Positions 11,017 through 25,045 of a stretch of 64,000 nt of DNA are shown here, piece after piece (within the stretch, counting starts at the first letter, position 1; every line of letters begins with the position of its first letter). A model generated the notes under the pieces. That model was not told the DNA's origin. It searched no databases and saw nothing but the letters and a program-made list of their open reading frames with translations. Source of the DNA: Acholoe squamosa (lineage: Eukaryota; Annelida; Polychaeta; Phyllodocida; Polynoidae); NCBI GenBank assembly GCA_949317995.1, contig OX439038.1:60532813-60596812 (forward strand), written 5' to 3'. Position numbers and translations under genes: made by a program.

Positions 11017-14000
11017 TCAGTCAGCTTCCTCCACACGAGGGCCTTCACCACTACCACCAGCAGATGATTGCTGGTCAGCACTAGCCCCACCCTGGTGCAT
11101 TTTGGTCATTATGGGGGAGCAGACCCTCCTCAGTTCCTCCAGCTGGTGGTCATACTCATCTTTCTCTGCAAGCATGTTATTGTCTAGCCATGTAGTGACC
11201 TCCTCACACTTTCTGATAACAATGTCTTTGTCTGACTGACTAAGACGGTCACTGGGGGCATCAGTAGCTGCCTGCTTGTAGCTGTACAAGTTATGCTCAA
11301 GGTTATTCCTTGCAGTTACCTTTTCTCTTTGCTGCTCATCTGCTTCATGGTACTTTTCAGCATCATTCACCATCCGCTCAATTTCAGCTTGTGATAGCCG
11401 CCCTTTGTCATTAGTGATGGTGATCTTGTTGGTTTTGCCAGTGCTTTCATCTTCGGCTGTGACATTTAGAATTCCATTGGCATCTATGTCAAAGGTGACC
11501 TTGATTTTGGGGACACCGCGAGGTGCAGGTGGAATGCCTGAGAGATTGAAGCGACCAAGAAGGTTGTTGTCCTTGGTCATGGCCCGCTCACCCTCAAACA
11601 CCTGAATGGACACACCTGGCTGATTATCAGCATAGGTAGTAAAGGTCTTGGATGTCTTGCAAGGAATTCTGGAGTTTCGGTCAACCAAGTTGGTCATAAC
11701 CCCACCAGCGGTCTCAATGCCCAGCGACAATGGTGCAACGTCGACAAGAAGAACATCTTGGATGACATGATCATTGACACCAGTCATCACTGCTGCCTGC
11801 ACTGCTGCACCATAGGCCACAGCCTCATCTGGGTTAATGCTCTTATTGAGCTCCTTTCCACCCATGAAGTCCTGCAGCAACTTCTGAATCTTAGGTATGC
11901 GAGTTGATCCTCCAACAAGGACCACTTCATTAATCTTGGACTTGTCCATCTTAGCATCAGCGAGGGCTTTCTCAACTGGATCCAAAGTGGAGCGGAAAAG
12001 ATCAGAGCAGAGCTCCTCGAAACGTGCCCTTGTGATTGAAGTGTAGAAGTCAATGCCTTCAAACAGCGAATCCACTTCCAAATTTGCCTGGGTGCTGCTG
12101 GAGAGGGTTCTCTTAGCACGCTCACAGGCTGTTCTCAAACGCCTCAGGGCCCGGGGGTTATTGCTCAAGTCCTTCTTGTTCTTCCTCTTGAATTCAGCCA
12201 CAAAGTGATTGACGAGGCGGTTGTCAAAGTCCTCACCACCCAGATGGGTATCACCGGCAGTGGAACACACCTCAAACACTGACCCTTCACTGACTGTGAG
12301 GATACTCACATCAAAGGTACCACCTCCAAGGTCGAAAATCAGAATGTTCTTGTCCCCTTTGAGGTTTTTGTCCAGCCCATAAGCCAATGCAGCAGCGGTA
12401 GGTTCATTGATGATACGTAGTACATTGATGCCAGCTATGGCTCCAGCATCCTTAGTTGCTTGTCTCTGGGAGTCGTTGAAGTAGGCTGGTACTGTTATTA
12501 CAGCATCAGCGAGCTTCTGTCCCAGGTAAGCCTCTGCAGTCTCCCTCATCTTACTCAGCACCATGGAGCTGATCTCCTCTGGGGCAAACGTCTTCATTTC
12601 ACCTACAGGAGATTGAAAAAAAAACCATAGTTACAAATAAAATGTATACATCCTAACATTTTTCTTGATTAATGAACAATTCAAAAAGTTGTTCATAGAG
12701 CCTTAGATACCAAATAAAATAACTAATTGTAATACTGGTTTTACTGTATTGAACTTAGCAGTGTAAGAAAACTGTACAGCAACTGATTTTAAAACAGTCA
12801 TAGGTGAAATAATAAAAAAAGAGTCATTCTTTTGATTTAAAACATTCTGGAAATAAGACATAAGGCTTAGGTCTATGCATCTGATGTATCACTGAATTGC
12901 TGCTTGGGATGCTTGGGATGGACTTTTAGACTTCATCCAAGTTCTTTCTCTGGTTGGGTGTCTACCATGTGAACCTGTAAGTGTGATGATGTACCATACA
13001 CAGACTAATTGTTAACGCCCTATCCCCATCACTGTTTGGCATAATTATAAAGACCTATACATTTTGTAATACACCTGGAGTTTTTATGTATCTTTTGTGC
13101 GTTGGTTTGATCCATTATAACATTGAATTCGCACAACAGTCCATGCAAATGCACTTCACAAGAGGAGTAAGTGGGCAATTTTTATTTTAGGGGTCTCAAC
13201 TTTCAGGCAAATCAGATGCATCAAAATAGTGTAAAAACAACCTCTATTTGTTCCCTCATCCTAATAGAAGTATCTGAGCTAGAATATTCGATTTTTGCAT
13301 AATGGCTGAATGTGACCTAAATATAACATGAATCATATAATCCAATACATAGGTTACACCATAATTTCTCTGTGAGATATTTACTGAAGGTCTTTTAGGT
13401 GTAAGATCCAGCAAGACCATTGTCCACACCATTTTTTAAACTATGTATTGCACCATACAAAGCAAGGTAATAGGGATAGCTCTTTGAAAATTAGAATGGA
13501 CAAAGTGTTGATGAGTATTGAAATACTGGTGATTTTACAAGGAATTTACACTAATATTGAAGGAATTATGGCCATGTTGCCGGATCTTATATTGCCCTAA
13601 ATTTACAGATACATGTGTTAATCCTCAAAAATCTAAATAAATGCTTTCAGCACCATTTTATGTATTTTGTCTGTGTCATCTAACAGCCTAATATGATTAA
13701 CTTAAACAAATACTGGGGTCTGAACTTGAGTGTGTATTGATCCTTTTTGTGCCGAGAATTATTTGAAGATTTTGCATTATTTCACAAATTTATCACTTTG
13801 TTGATAAGACCGTGTTTTATTTTGATCTTCTCTTTTGACATGGGCTCTGCATTGCATTTTCTGAATACTTATAACTCAATGATAAATTTCAGTCAAGGAT
13901 GTTCCATTTCTAGTCAGGTCTGGTAACCATAGTAACCGAAACATTCCATTTGTTGTCATTTGTTAGTGTTTGGTCTCTCTTAGGCTATATATCTATGTCC

Positions 14001-16765
14001 ATATTCCCTGCAATCCTGAGCCTTATAGATCTTCCAAAGCTGATTCTGCCTGCATGTGTACTGCACTCAGGAAACGTAATGTGTTAGTAGCAATTAGTGC
14101 ATGGATTGTATATATGGATATGAGCAGTTCTTGTAAAATCTAATTGGAGTATGGGGACTTGGGTGTATATGATCCAGCATCATTTTGGTATTATTTCAGA
14201 TATTAGCTCCCTGGAGGGTTGCCCTCTACTGAATCACATAAAATGACAGCTCATTTTCAAGTTTTGACTCCCTGTGCTTGATATAGTGGAGATAAAGCAA
14301 AATGGATGGTTGTATCGTAATGGGGATGTCAGGACCATTCTAAAGAGGGTCTAACTTTGCAGATTGGATCAGTAAAAGTTTGATAATGACCATTTTGTTT
14401 AATATACATGCATTTAAGCCCAAAACCACGCTTAAATGCGCGCTTGGGCACCTAGGGGTTAAGGTAGATCAAATATGAAATTTGGGTGTATGACATTGTG
14501 AAAAGTACATTTTTAGTGATTTTTTAAGGATAAAAACACTAAAAATCATCCAAATCTGTAAATTAAAAAAAAACACACTTGTACATCTTGATGTCTACTG
14601 TACACCTATGACTTCTCTTTTGGCTAATTTTACATAAGGGACTTTCTAGAGCAGTGTGACATATGCAGTGAAAGATGAGCCCCCTAAAATAAAAATTGCC
14701 CAAGTACAAATACCCATGCCCTATGTTGGAATAAGGTGCCTTTTGCACAAGATGGAAGAAAAATGAAAGTAAGACGTAAGTTATGACATAAAACAGTCAT
14801 TTTGGTAGCCTTCGCTCACAGGACCTGATATATAAGCCCATTCAATACTTTGCAAGGGAGTTCTTTCATTGGTTGGCCCATGTTGACCTAATAAATTCAG
14901 CTTTTTTTTATCCTATGTCTTCTCCATTTGCCAAGATCTCTGCTCGGCACCACATGCTGTACAATGTATAAACAACAGTACACAGGCCTGGATATGTTTT
15001 TATCCCGCGGCTCCTCTCTGCTATAGTGGAGGCTATAGTGTTGAAATGGCGATTACGTGACCAGGTTTTCTGTGTCAGATACACAGGCCTGCAGTGGTAG
15101 GTTATTTCATCAAAAGGCTTAGTCCAACCAAACAAAAGCATACGTAAATTTATATATTTTTAGAGGAAGACAGCTTCAAGTGGCGGATTATGGTCTGAAT
15201 AGATAATAAACTGGTAGTTCTCTAATCGCGTTTCCCCAACTGTAAATTTTGTTCATATTCATATAAATTATAAGGGAACGCAACATACAAATATCTGGGG
15301 AATACCAATTATTTAGGAGAATGAAATCGGATAGATTGATTCTCAGGAATGAATCTCAAAAAGATAGTTATCAAATTGGTGTCGACGATAGTCGTGCGTA
15401 AATAAATTTACAAGATTGACTAGGTCTTTCCATTTTATTTTGCATTACTTTCTTATCAGTCTGACAGAGGGGAAAGTGAACTTCTTTATTTTAGAGAAGA
15501 CACATACTAAAACTAGACTTTGCCATGTTCCAGAATGATGTCTCTTACTAATGCACTGGGGTAGCTTGAAGAGAAAACATATAAATGGTAGGCTAAACAC
15601 ATATCTGTAACTCACAACTGTCACTTTATACCTCTTTCTTCCTACCACCGATTAAAGTCTCATAATCCTCTCTCAATTAGATATATCAGCAGGTCTGAGC
15701 AACTACCTTAATTACACCCCGGTAGGAAATTACACACTGTTGTCGTTTTACACACCACTCTCCCAAGGTGGTGATGTGATTTTCCGCGTCAGTGCAAAAA
15801 AAGCTGCCAGTGCAAGAAAAGGCACCAGTAGGAAATCCTGCTATGCTGCATTGTCTCGTATTGTCAAGTGTGTATTGTAAAATGGCTTTTATCATTAATG
15901 ACTGATTAGATCACTTTGGTTTTTTTGTGAGTAGCTTACTGGGATGTTCCTTCAATCATTGATACACATTACATCGTTTAGCAAAAAGCATAAAGGATTA
16001 GCAAATTAGATACAAAATGGGTTGTGATGAATTTGGGACATAATCCAGAGGGAAAATCGACTTTTCTCTGTTATAAACTAACTCTAAGGGTAAAACTTGA
16101 AAAAGTACAACAGAGACTAATTGTTTCCAGAATTACCATGATTTATATCCATAAGAATATAAATCAGATTGGTCAAAATCATCTTTGAAATGGTTATTTT
16201 GGCAGTGATGCCAAATCACACACCACCCCCAAATCACAGGCTGGTGTGACGTGTGATTTGGTGCCGTAGCGGTTTTCCACACCGGTAGGTTATTTCAGCT
16301 TTGCTGGAACCTGATCAGGTACCAGGCTCCACCTTCTCTAGTAAACATATCCCATATCTAAATCGAGCATTCTATTGACTGCATCTGGCAAAAGTTGGGA
16401 ATTGCGAAAAAATGATCAATAGAAATAATTATTTTAAACCAACCTTTGTATTCTGCTTGTATCTTGGGTTTGGTGCTATCATTGATGACAGTGAACGGCC
16501 AGTTTGCCATGTCCCTCTGCACTGTGTCATCCCCAAACTTACGTCCAATGAGGCGTTTAGCATCAAATACAGTGTTCTTGGGATTCATGGCGGCCTGGTT
16601 CTTGGCAGGGTCCCCCACCATCCTCTCACTATCTGTGAAGGCTACATAGCTAGGGGTGGTCCTATTACCCTGATCGTTAGCTATGATCTCCACTTTGCCA
16701 TGTTGGAATACCCCAACACAGGAGTAGGTAGTGCCTAGATCAATGCCTATTGCTGGTGGTGCCAT
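11017..16765 (-). CDS. Cytosolic-type HSP70 chaperone, two exons
   Basis: ATP-dependent chaperone of the HSPA1/HSPA8 group. Exon 1 is 16444-16765 and exon 2 is 11017-12602; the 3.8-kb intron splits a Gly codon (phase 1) after AEYK. The product is 635 residues. Signatures: [11 protein letters not shown] (residues 6-16), [14 protein letters not shown] (about 196-209) and [13 protein letters not shown] (about 334-346), then the substrate-binding domain and lid. There is no N-terminal targeting peptide and no KDEL-type end, so it is cytosolic/nuclear. Start chosen at MAPPAIG, the conserved N-terminus; no ATG lies in the open frame upstream. Oddities: the C-terminus is GPRVEEAD where the family ends EEVD, and GGMP repeats are absent. 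Strongly heat-induced HSP70 genes are often intronless, so the intron suggests constitutive or mixed control. Confidence 0.95.
12603..16443 (-). other. HSP70 intron 1
   Basis: Bounded by GT (from 16443) and AG (at 12604-12603) on the minus strand. Long and AT-rich with no supportable gene. A short inverted repeat lies near 16212-16262 (CCAAATCACAC paired with GTGTGATTTGG). Confidence 0.8.
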
Positions 16766-16968
16766 TGTGTTAGTGCTACTGGAGGAAATCCCAGGTGAAT
16801 TCAACACAGATGACTTGGATACTTTCTGGTTTAGAAGGTAATCGTTTACAAACTGGCTCTCCAGTACAGATACACAGCGAAATTAAGATCTGAAGCTGAT
16901 AATAGCAACCTTTGCACTATTCCACTGTACTGTCTATCTCTTGAAGTGGTGGGAACTTCAGCCGGGAG

Positions 16969-17006
16969 TTTATAAGTGCATGGAGGAAACCTTCTGGTTC
17001 ATTCTG
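16969..17006 (-). promoter_or_regulatory. HSP70 core promoter: TATA box and possible heat-shock element
   Basis: On the minus strand TATAAA lies at 16974-16969, about 200 nt before the ATG. Just upstream (17006-16985) is AGAATGAACCAGAAGGTTTC. It has nGAAn units ten bases apart and a TTC-type unit, an imperfect step/gap-type heat-shock element. The arrangement of HSE then TATA then 5' UTR is typical of HSP70 genes. HSF binding is inferred, not shown. Confidence 0.45.
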
Positions 17007-17009
17007 CGT

Positions 17010-19804
17010 CGTCCCAGGCTGGTGAGTGGATAGGTAGGGGAGTTAGTGGGTAAGGGGGGTGCAGAGGCCGCCCACATGCTTCTCCCATCATCATGTGGCG
17101 CAGTGTAGTGCAGAGATCGGTGTCAGCATGATTCAGAAACTACTACTGCTACCTAGCCGTCACTACATCCAAGGAAATCACTGATACTAACTTCTACAAT
17201 ATTCTTGAGATTAATACTCATCAATAGAGGTACAGATCTCCACGTGCAAAACAAAACTAATTAACACGGATCTGGATGCGATGCTACCGATTCCTACCAG
17301 CAAAATATGAATAAGTAAAGGGAGAGAAAGGAAAATGTTGAAAAACACACACAAAGTGGGTTATCATTTAAGAAAAATACAAACAAAGAAGAGGATTTGG
17401 TTTACAAGTGTCCCGTAAACTGCATAGCCACGTTTTCTTAAGCAATTCAGCATTTAATCGTTCACATGAGAAGCTGTCACTTCCACATGGACAAACCTTC
17501 AAATCAATATACATGTATCTATTGGGATATACACATGCATTATGTAGTTGAGACCAATTCATTTTTTTTTTCTAGTTCAGCATTCATGTACGTTTACGTA
17601 TGCTTAAAATACATATCGCTATAGAGCCGTGCAAGGATAGAAAACGTAGATGATTTATTTCCAAAGTCAAGGTAGAATAGGATTGTAGAACATGATACCC
17701 TGACTGCGGGGAAGTAGGCCTCCATTCATCAGAATTATACTTCTCCTAGCACTAGGTACCAGTCATTATATTGATTGTAAAATGTAAACTATGCCATAGA
17801 ACATGATAACCCTGGAATAGGCTGCTCGTTGTTTTGGCATCCATGTTCCTGTAATTTAGTTAGTGATCAAAGACCCCTGGCATAACCTTTCTCCCCTAAA
17901 ACACATACCATCGTTTAATTATTCATGTGGGAAGCTTGGAGGCAGTATGGTGTAGCCTTGCACACTTTTTGTTGAGTCAGCATTGTAGCCCTAGCTCCAC
18001 CTCCCGGCCCCATTCCAGTGCTCGGCTCTTGCCTCAGAGGGCTCAGCCTCAGCAGTCAGCTCTCGGTGACAGACCCTTCCCTTACCTATATCTCAGCACC
18101 CTTGTTCTATATGACAGGCCGTTTGTTCCGTTGTTTGCTGTATTAATGATATTTAATGGCTAATTAGTACATTGTCATGACAATTGCATGGGGCATGGGG
18201 TCGTTCCAGGTTTCACTGAGCTGGGTGTCAAGAGTGTCAAAGATAGCTTTGCAATAAACAGCGCTTGAAAGTGAATTAAGAAGAAAATCAAAGATTAATA
18301 TTGAGACATAATCGTCCATTGAAAATATTTTACCTGTAGGCCTATGGGGTGCATTCGTTCCAGTAATTTACCCGTTTGTGGCACAGATGATTGTGCATAA
18401 TGACCTGGAATCTATGACTGTATATGCAAATTACTCAAGAAACGTCTAGATGTAACCGTGTCATATCATATTGAATTAAAAGAAATAATAATGAGCTACT
18501 AAGAAATGTGATTTAAGGCTACTTTGAGATATAGGGGCATGGCATGTCCTTATCTTGTAAAAGTCCCTATAGTTTCACAATAATTATCTAGGATAGCTTT
18601 AGTTGATGTGTGATTCCTGTATTATGAGCCAGATCGACACAATGTCATATCAAATTTCTCATAATAAGGGACTTCAGGTGGGTCCCAAGTCTCCAAAGGC
18701 CCCTTTTCCACATGCTTTTTTGTGAGATAAGTAGCATTTTGGCACTTGGTGGCCTCGCTGATGTGCACTTCCATGGAGGTGGGCGTCTAGACAGACTGAC
18801 TGGAGAGGTACCTGTAAATAAATACTTCTAGGTACTACTCACAAAGCACTGCCATGCTCTGTGTAGGTGGATATGTGGCACCCACTATTCTGTCTACATT
18901 TATTTACTTTTCATGGGAATACAGTCATCTCGAAAACCTGCATTGCAAGTCCTATGGCGTCGCAGCCTAAGTGTCAATGTAGTTGGGCCTGATGTCGGGC
19001 AATAGGCTTGGCTACATGTATTCATTTCCCAGTGCTTTACCGACACTTTTGTACTTACAAGCAAAGTTGGACCATTAGTATGCAAGCTGTGTGGGAAAGA
19101 AGATAGACGAAAGGCATAGGTTGCTGTTCAGGGTCCAAGTCCAAATTTTTGAAGGTTTTCCCGTTGGGAAATCAGTCTCCACTCTAATCACAATAACTGA
19201 CAATGAATGATAAGTGCTAGAAACAATGTGTATTGTGATGAGGTACTTGGCTCTTTTGAACCAGGTCCAAAGAAATTTAGTTGGGATACTATGTGGAATT
19301 TGGTGGTGGTGTACCCAGAGTATTGTCTATTCTCATGATTAAATTACCAGGCATAAAGTAAGTGACAACGCCTAGATAATATTAGTTCCTACTTCCAAAT
19401 TATTTAGAGAAAAATAGACTATGACCACTTTAAACACCCAATGTTTGAAATAAAACCATCAAAGGACATTGTCAGAAAGTTAATTGTATTATCTCTATCT
19501 CACCTAAATAAAGGGGCTTCACAACAAGAACATGTAACAAAAAGATATACATGCACATTCTCCTTCTGGTAAGTTGACATTTATTGTGATTGAGCATTTT
19601 TGCATTACGCCACACTTTGCAGGGAGGATCATGAACTACTATGATTTCTGTATTACACCGTCTCTGAGTTATGATTTCTGTATTACGCCGTCTCTGAGTA
19701 TTGTATAGATCACAGCCACGGAACTTGTCTTTGCTTTGCAATCATCCTCGATCGAGGTTAATTATAAATGATGCATAGAAAGCTGTGGTTGTATGATCTG
19801 ATAT
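17010..19804. other. Intergenic between HSP70 and GSTO locus 1
   Basis: No supportable gene. A 31-bp direct tandem duplication (TATGATTTCTGTATTAC...CGTCTCTGAG) lies at about 19637-19698. Confidence 0.45.
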
Positions 19805-22800
19805 TTATGTCTGATTATCAATTCCTATATCATAATCGGGCTTTCCCGCTATACCAGATTTAGTGTAGGCTAGATGCAATTCCACAGAAAGGTGCGTGCC
19901 CCTGACTCCAGGCGTCTCCATCATAGCGTCAATCCATGACGTAAGACGTGGGTATCGTGACGTAGGCATGACGTCAATACCCTTTAAAATGTCTATAAGT
20001 TGGATACGTTCAAACCAGGGCCATATAAAGTAATCAGCCAAAGTGATATCGGGACCTGGAACGATAAAAACAGTGGGTGCCATGTTAACCACATAATGGC
20101 ATCAATTAATTGAGTTTGATAACGGAAGGCCCAAATTATCTAATATATATCTGGAGGCAAATACACACTATGCTAGGACGGGTCTACCATCTTCTTTGAG
20201 TCTAAGGGAGTGATCATTTTTTTTTAACAACAGAGGGGGGGGGGGCTGGTAGGTTTGAGGGGGGGGTCAGAACTTTTTCAACCACTTGACCAGGGGGGTC
20301 AAAATAATTTCACCTGTTTTCAGCGAAAAGGCATGTGCATTACTATAGGTTAAAAGGGCGCATTTGCGTGCGATTTTCGGTCCTTGTTGGGGGGGGGGGG
20401 TCAAAAACATTCTGACCCCTCTAGGGGGGGTCAGAATTTGTTCACTCCGTGTTCTAAAAAGACACTTCCCCCTAGATAATTCCAATATAAAAGTTGATAC
20501 ACACTGTGAATTTGTAAATGATGACCTTGATGAACCCTTATTTTAGCAGAATACACCGTAAATTTGCTTTTATCCTTACCACAGAAGAAGTTCTCTTTCA
20601 TGCTTGTTTCTAGGTCGTCTAATTTAGTCTGGAGTTGGTTTATAGCAGCCTCTTTACTGTCACCATCACTTCCCATTACCTTGTAGTACCTGCCAGGCAG
20701 CTTCCAGAGTAAAGATAAACACATTTAGAAAAAAAAACACAAAGAAATATGCAAAAGCAACTCTCCCAGTATAATAGGCCTAGTATGAATTTCGTGAAAC
20801 CTCATTGCTAATGATATTATAATATTCAGGATAAGGTGGTCCATGCGCGTTTGAAACTCCAAAATTATTACCAATGTTATTGGTACCATCGTCAGATTAC
20901 CCCCCCCCCAAGTTACCTATAATGGAAGTGTTTCCTATCTATATAGTATTACTGGCACTCATCAATGTGCATAGCACCCCACCTCATGTTGTCTCAACCA
21001 CCTTTACCTTTATAATAAGGTACATCGTTACTATATAACATATATACCTTTTTTAAATAATTTCGTGTAGAGCTTTTGATATTACCTAAAAACGAGATGG
21101 ACCGCCACCTAAGATATTTATACTAGGATGCACAATACTTTGATTAATAGAAATGCATTGATGATGCTAATAATCAATTAATAGGTCCAATAATAATTGT
21201 GTAATTGCACTCTCGTTGAAGTGACCCCAAGATCATATTCATCTGATATTATCTCAGTGGCCTCTAACCAGATAATATACATGGAATCTGATGATGAAAC
21301 TCAGAACATCCAACAGATTCGTGGAGACCTCTGGTGTAACATTTAGAAACTACATCTTCTGCATTCTTCATCACTGTAGATGGTGAATCCCCAAGGTATA
21401 GAAAGATAGGTCCACAAACATAGGTGTGGTTAAAGATAACAAGCTGGTGCTAACATTCCATGAAAGTAAATGATGACAGCCAGATTCACTGATATGATAT
21501 CACCCATTGTCAGGATAACGTTTTCTTATTCTTAAGGTTCAAAGTCTCGAAATATTTGTGAAAATATATATTTTGATTTTAACCAATTCAACAAAGCAAT
21601 GCTGATATTTCAATATAATTTTATCTTTTAGTTTTGCTCCTTTTCCTCATTTCATGCAAACAACCTGCAATTGAGCGAGGATGGTATTTAAAAAATAAAC
21701 CTTATTTTTTTTTGTTTTAGTTCGACACCTACCTTGTCCAGTGCTTCCATGGTCATCTTCATGAAGGCTACTCTATAAGGTGGCCCTGTATATGATAACG
21801 GATGCTGTGGGTAGGTGGCCTCTAAGTACTCCATACAAATACTAGACCCACATATTACGTGATCTCCCAGATGCACGACGGGAACAGTGCCTTCTGGGTT
21901 CTTGTCCAGAAACCACGATGGCTTATTGCTCAAGTTTATGTTAACCTCTTCAAATCTTTAGAACAAAAATGAGTATCTATTTCAAGAAATGCCCATCTCC
22001 CCTGTGGATTTCAAGAAATAACGTCTCCATACCGTAAAGATGGGCATGTGGTCAACCAATAGACAAGTCACAAATCCTATACTAGACCTAGGCCTATAAT
22101 ACATAGAGCTAATAATATAAATTGTACTGGATGTTGCTGGATTTAAATTGCAGTTTTCTAATATCCGGCCAAAATGGCATCATGTGTCCAAAAGGTGGTA
22201 TATATGTGAAACATTAGATTCATCATTCCCACGAGGTAAGATAACATGGTATAAAGACGACAGAAAAAGATATCTCTACCTTATTTCTTTGTGTGCTGCA
22301 ACAAGGCGTGCTCTTTGACCATAGGGGCAAAACCTCATGCTGTATATTCTTAAGGTGTCCTTGCTGGTCGGAGGGAATGCATCAGCTATAATGGGGAGAG
22401 ATCAATAAAATATAAACAAAGGTAATGTTACAAACTTACATATTTACAGGAATGTATGCAGCTAAGCTGGCTGCTTCACAGTTTAGCGTTTTCACTATTC
22501 TAAAACGTCACATGATTACATTCGTTTAAAATTATACAAATCAAATGCAGCTGAACAGTAGTCTAAATTCCTTAGTGTCTGCAGAGCTACGACTTCCCTA
22601 CAGAACCTACCATAAAGAAACTATTGAATACCATTGCATTAGCTCAGCATATCTATCAGAAGATGCAATTATAGTATCTTTTGAAGCAGGTCACTGATGT
22701 CATATCATAGATTAGATTTGTATTTACGATGCTGATCATGATATCCGTTCGTATACGATGGGGGGGGGGGTTATTATAGTTTCATTTGTTATATTCTGAG

Positions 22801-23242
22801 AGGGTCTGTGGCAACTTGGGTGAATTAGGCGATTTGAAATTTTTGCTCCGATGTTTTAGGGATACTCTTGAGTGTGGTCCATTCCCCCCCTCCCTAAGAA
22901 AAAAAGCTAATTTAAAGTGGAGGGGTGTATGCCCCCCGCCCCTGCCCCCTATTCCGGTCAATATGTATAGGCACTAATGCAGCCTATCGGATGTTATCTC
23001 ATATTAATCTCACGATCATTAATCTTTAATGTTATGATATATAGGAGTGCACTAGACCCACCTGATGTGTACGCCCTCTGTGTAGACATCCTCCTGTAGG
23101 TTGTGGGTGCAGACACACGGTGTACACATGGTCTACACACAGCATCCTTCCTCACAACAGAACTGACACTTTTTGGAGAGAAAAGAGAAGCAAATCCCAA
23201 TCCTACTCTTTTCCCCATGTGGGGCAGAACAGATGCAGCCAT
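19805..23242 (-). CDS. Glutathione S-transferase omega (locus 1), five exons
   Basis: Exons on the minus strand: 23062-23242, 22280-22385, 21733-21955, 20580-20700 and 19805-20055, all phase-consistent. Omega-class GSTs are thiol transferases/dehydroascorbate reductases with a catalytic Cys. Here it lies in MRFCPYGQRARL, within the glutaredoxin-like N-domain. Further landmarks are NLSNKPSWFLDKNPEGTVPV, the glutathione-site SSICMEYLEATYP, and the helical C-domain LADYFIWPWFERI. Two starts are possible. ATG at 23089 gives 242 residues, the usual length. ATG at 23242 adds 51 residues rich in Arg, Ser and Ala, resembling a mitochondrial presequence. Compared with locus 3 it lacks the intron between TVPV and the SSICMEY segment. 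Confidence 0.9.
20215..20450. repeat. G-run repeat inside GSTO locus 1 intron
   Basis: Starts AGGGAGTGATCATT and carries runs of 7-12 G with GGGGTCA/TGACCCC alternation. A related copy lies at 63055-63370 (GGGAGTGGTCATTATTTATC, then CTACTATAG and G-runs). It is an interspersed, non-coding family. Confidence 0.55.
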
Positions 23243-23329
23243 ATTGTCAAAGCTGGGGTCAGAAACTGATGCGACTGTGTCTGTAGCTATGCTGTATATC
23301 ACTGAATGTATAGTCCCTTCAGTGAACAC

Positions 23330-25045
23330 CTCAATGGCTTGAATACTCGGCTACTCCAGCTATATTCTAGATACTCAGGAGACCAGAGATCTAAGTGAAG
23401 ACCTATATATATCTGCCTAGAGGATTACAACACTTACTAGTGACCCACATGGAGATGACAACACACCATAGGATTCATGCAAACATACAATGTAAGTGAG
23501 ACTTGTGACATATACGGTATGCTTATCTCTCCCTCACTCCATGGTCAAGGGTCCATTGACGACGGCTCAGGTGAAGCCAGATTGGTGGCCGTTAGATCTA
23601 CAGGTGGCTGTTTCACAATTATAAGCTACAGAGAGCACCAAGTAGGTACCCTCAAATATCGAAAAGTCATGCTCTGTTTCACCATTCAACTTACAAGTAT
23701 TTATCGCATTAGACTGAAAGGGCACCTGGCTTGTTTAGAAATAGTGTGTACTGCACCAACATTATCTAGCTGACTAGATGGTTCCCCTTTTAGTGCTCTC
23801 TAATTTCTCTTATAGATCTATATTTCCCCCCATTAATTTAGGGCGATGAGTGTTGTTGTTGTTATTGTTGTTGTTGTTTTATTGTATTGTTTTATGGTAT
23901 ATTGTACTACGAGTTTTCGCTATAGATGCATGCCCTTAAATGTGGACATACACTAATTTCCGGTACAATATTTAGTTAATACTTTTCATGAATTCTTTAG
24001 TCAAAAGTCAATACCTCCCTCTACTAAACTTCAAATATCAGCCTAAATGTTACTAAAATAGATTAAGGTACACCCTGGAGATTAATTCATTGTCCTGTTC
24101 GCATATCCAGATTCAAACTATACACCAATTGTAATTGTGCAATACACTATCCTGCAAAGTAATTTCTTCTTCCACCTTCTGTCAATTGGGGTACTGCAAT
24201 GTCCAAATGACCTTGGCGTATTTAACAATATCTCTAGGACTAGGCTAACACCAGATTATCTTTGTAAGCGATTATAGAATGATCTGAATGTCCAGGACCG
24301 AATGTCCACGTGCTGTTGAGAAAATTAAATCATATCCCCTGCTGTAGATTTGCTCTGATATATACATGATTATATCCATAATACTATCAGATGATTTTGG
24401 TCACTATGTCTGAGAGTAGGTAGTCACCTACTGACAGTCATGTGCCATAACAGAACCATGTGGAAACCACCTGTATCCAATATGAAGTGTTTAATCCAAG
24501 GACTGTGACGGTGTTTTGATATGAATGTAGTCTTTGTAGATTCCTTCACCAAGTTCAATCAGAATCTTTGAGTATCTATTTCACAATTAATCAAAATAGG
24601 GAACATACTGAAAAAAGATATGTCACATATGGCTTTATCAACATCCAACTATAGTTTGTGATTTTGTTGGTACCATCATTTACCCCAGCAATAGTTCTGA
24701 ATGGGCTTGAACCATAGGGTTGGAAATCCAAGGTTAGCCACACATAACAGATAACGGTGTGCTTTGATGATCCAAAATGGACAGTGAAACTATGGATAAA
24801 TGCCCTTTTGCCAAATAATTACATGAATCTATGTCAATGACATGAATAGTGCTAAGGTCCCCCCCACAATTTTGATACTGAAAACATTTATCTTATGTAT
24901 CTGATAATAGTTTCGTTCACTTTGTTTACAGCTATACATGAAATCAAACAACCATAATGGACTTGTACAAATTAATCTACATTATCCTAGATTATAATTA
25001 AAGACAGAATTATCTTCTTTCCTTTTGGCTTCAGCTCGTTTACGT
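23330..25045. other. Intergenic between GSTO locus 1 and GSTO pseudogene
   Basis: No supportable gene. A GTT/GTTGTT microsatellite lies near 23849-23880. This should contain the promoter of GSTO locus 1, but no clear TATA box or antioxidant-response element was identified. Confidence 0.4.
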
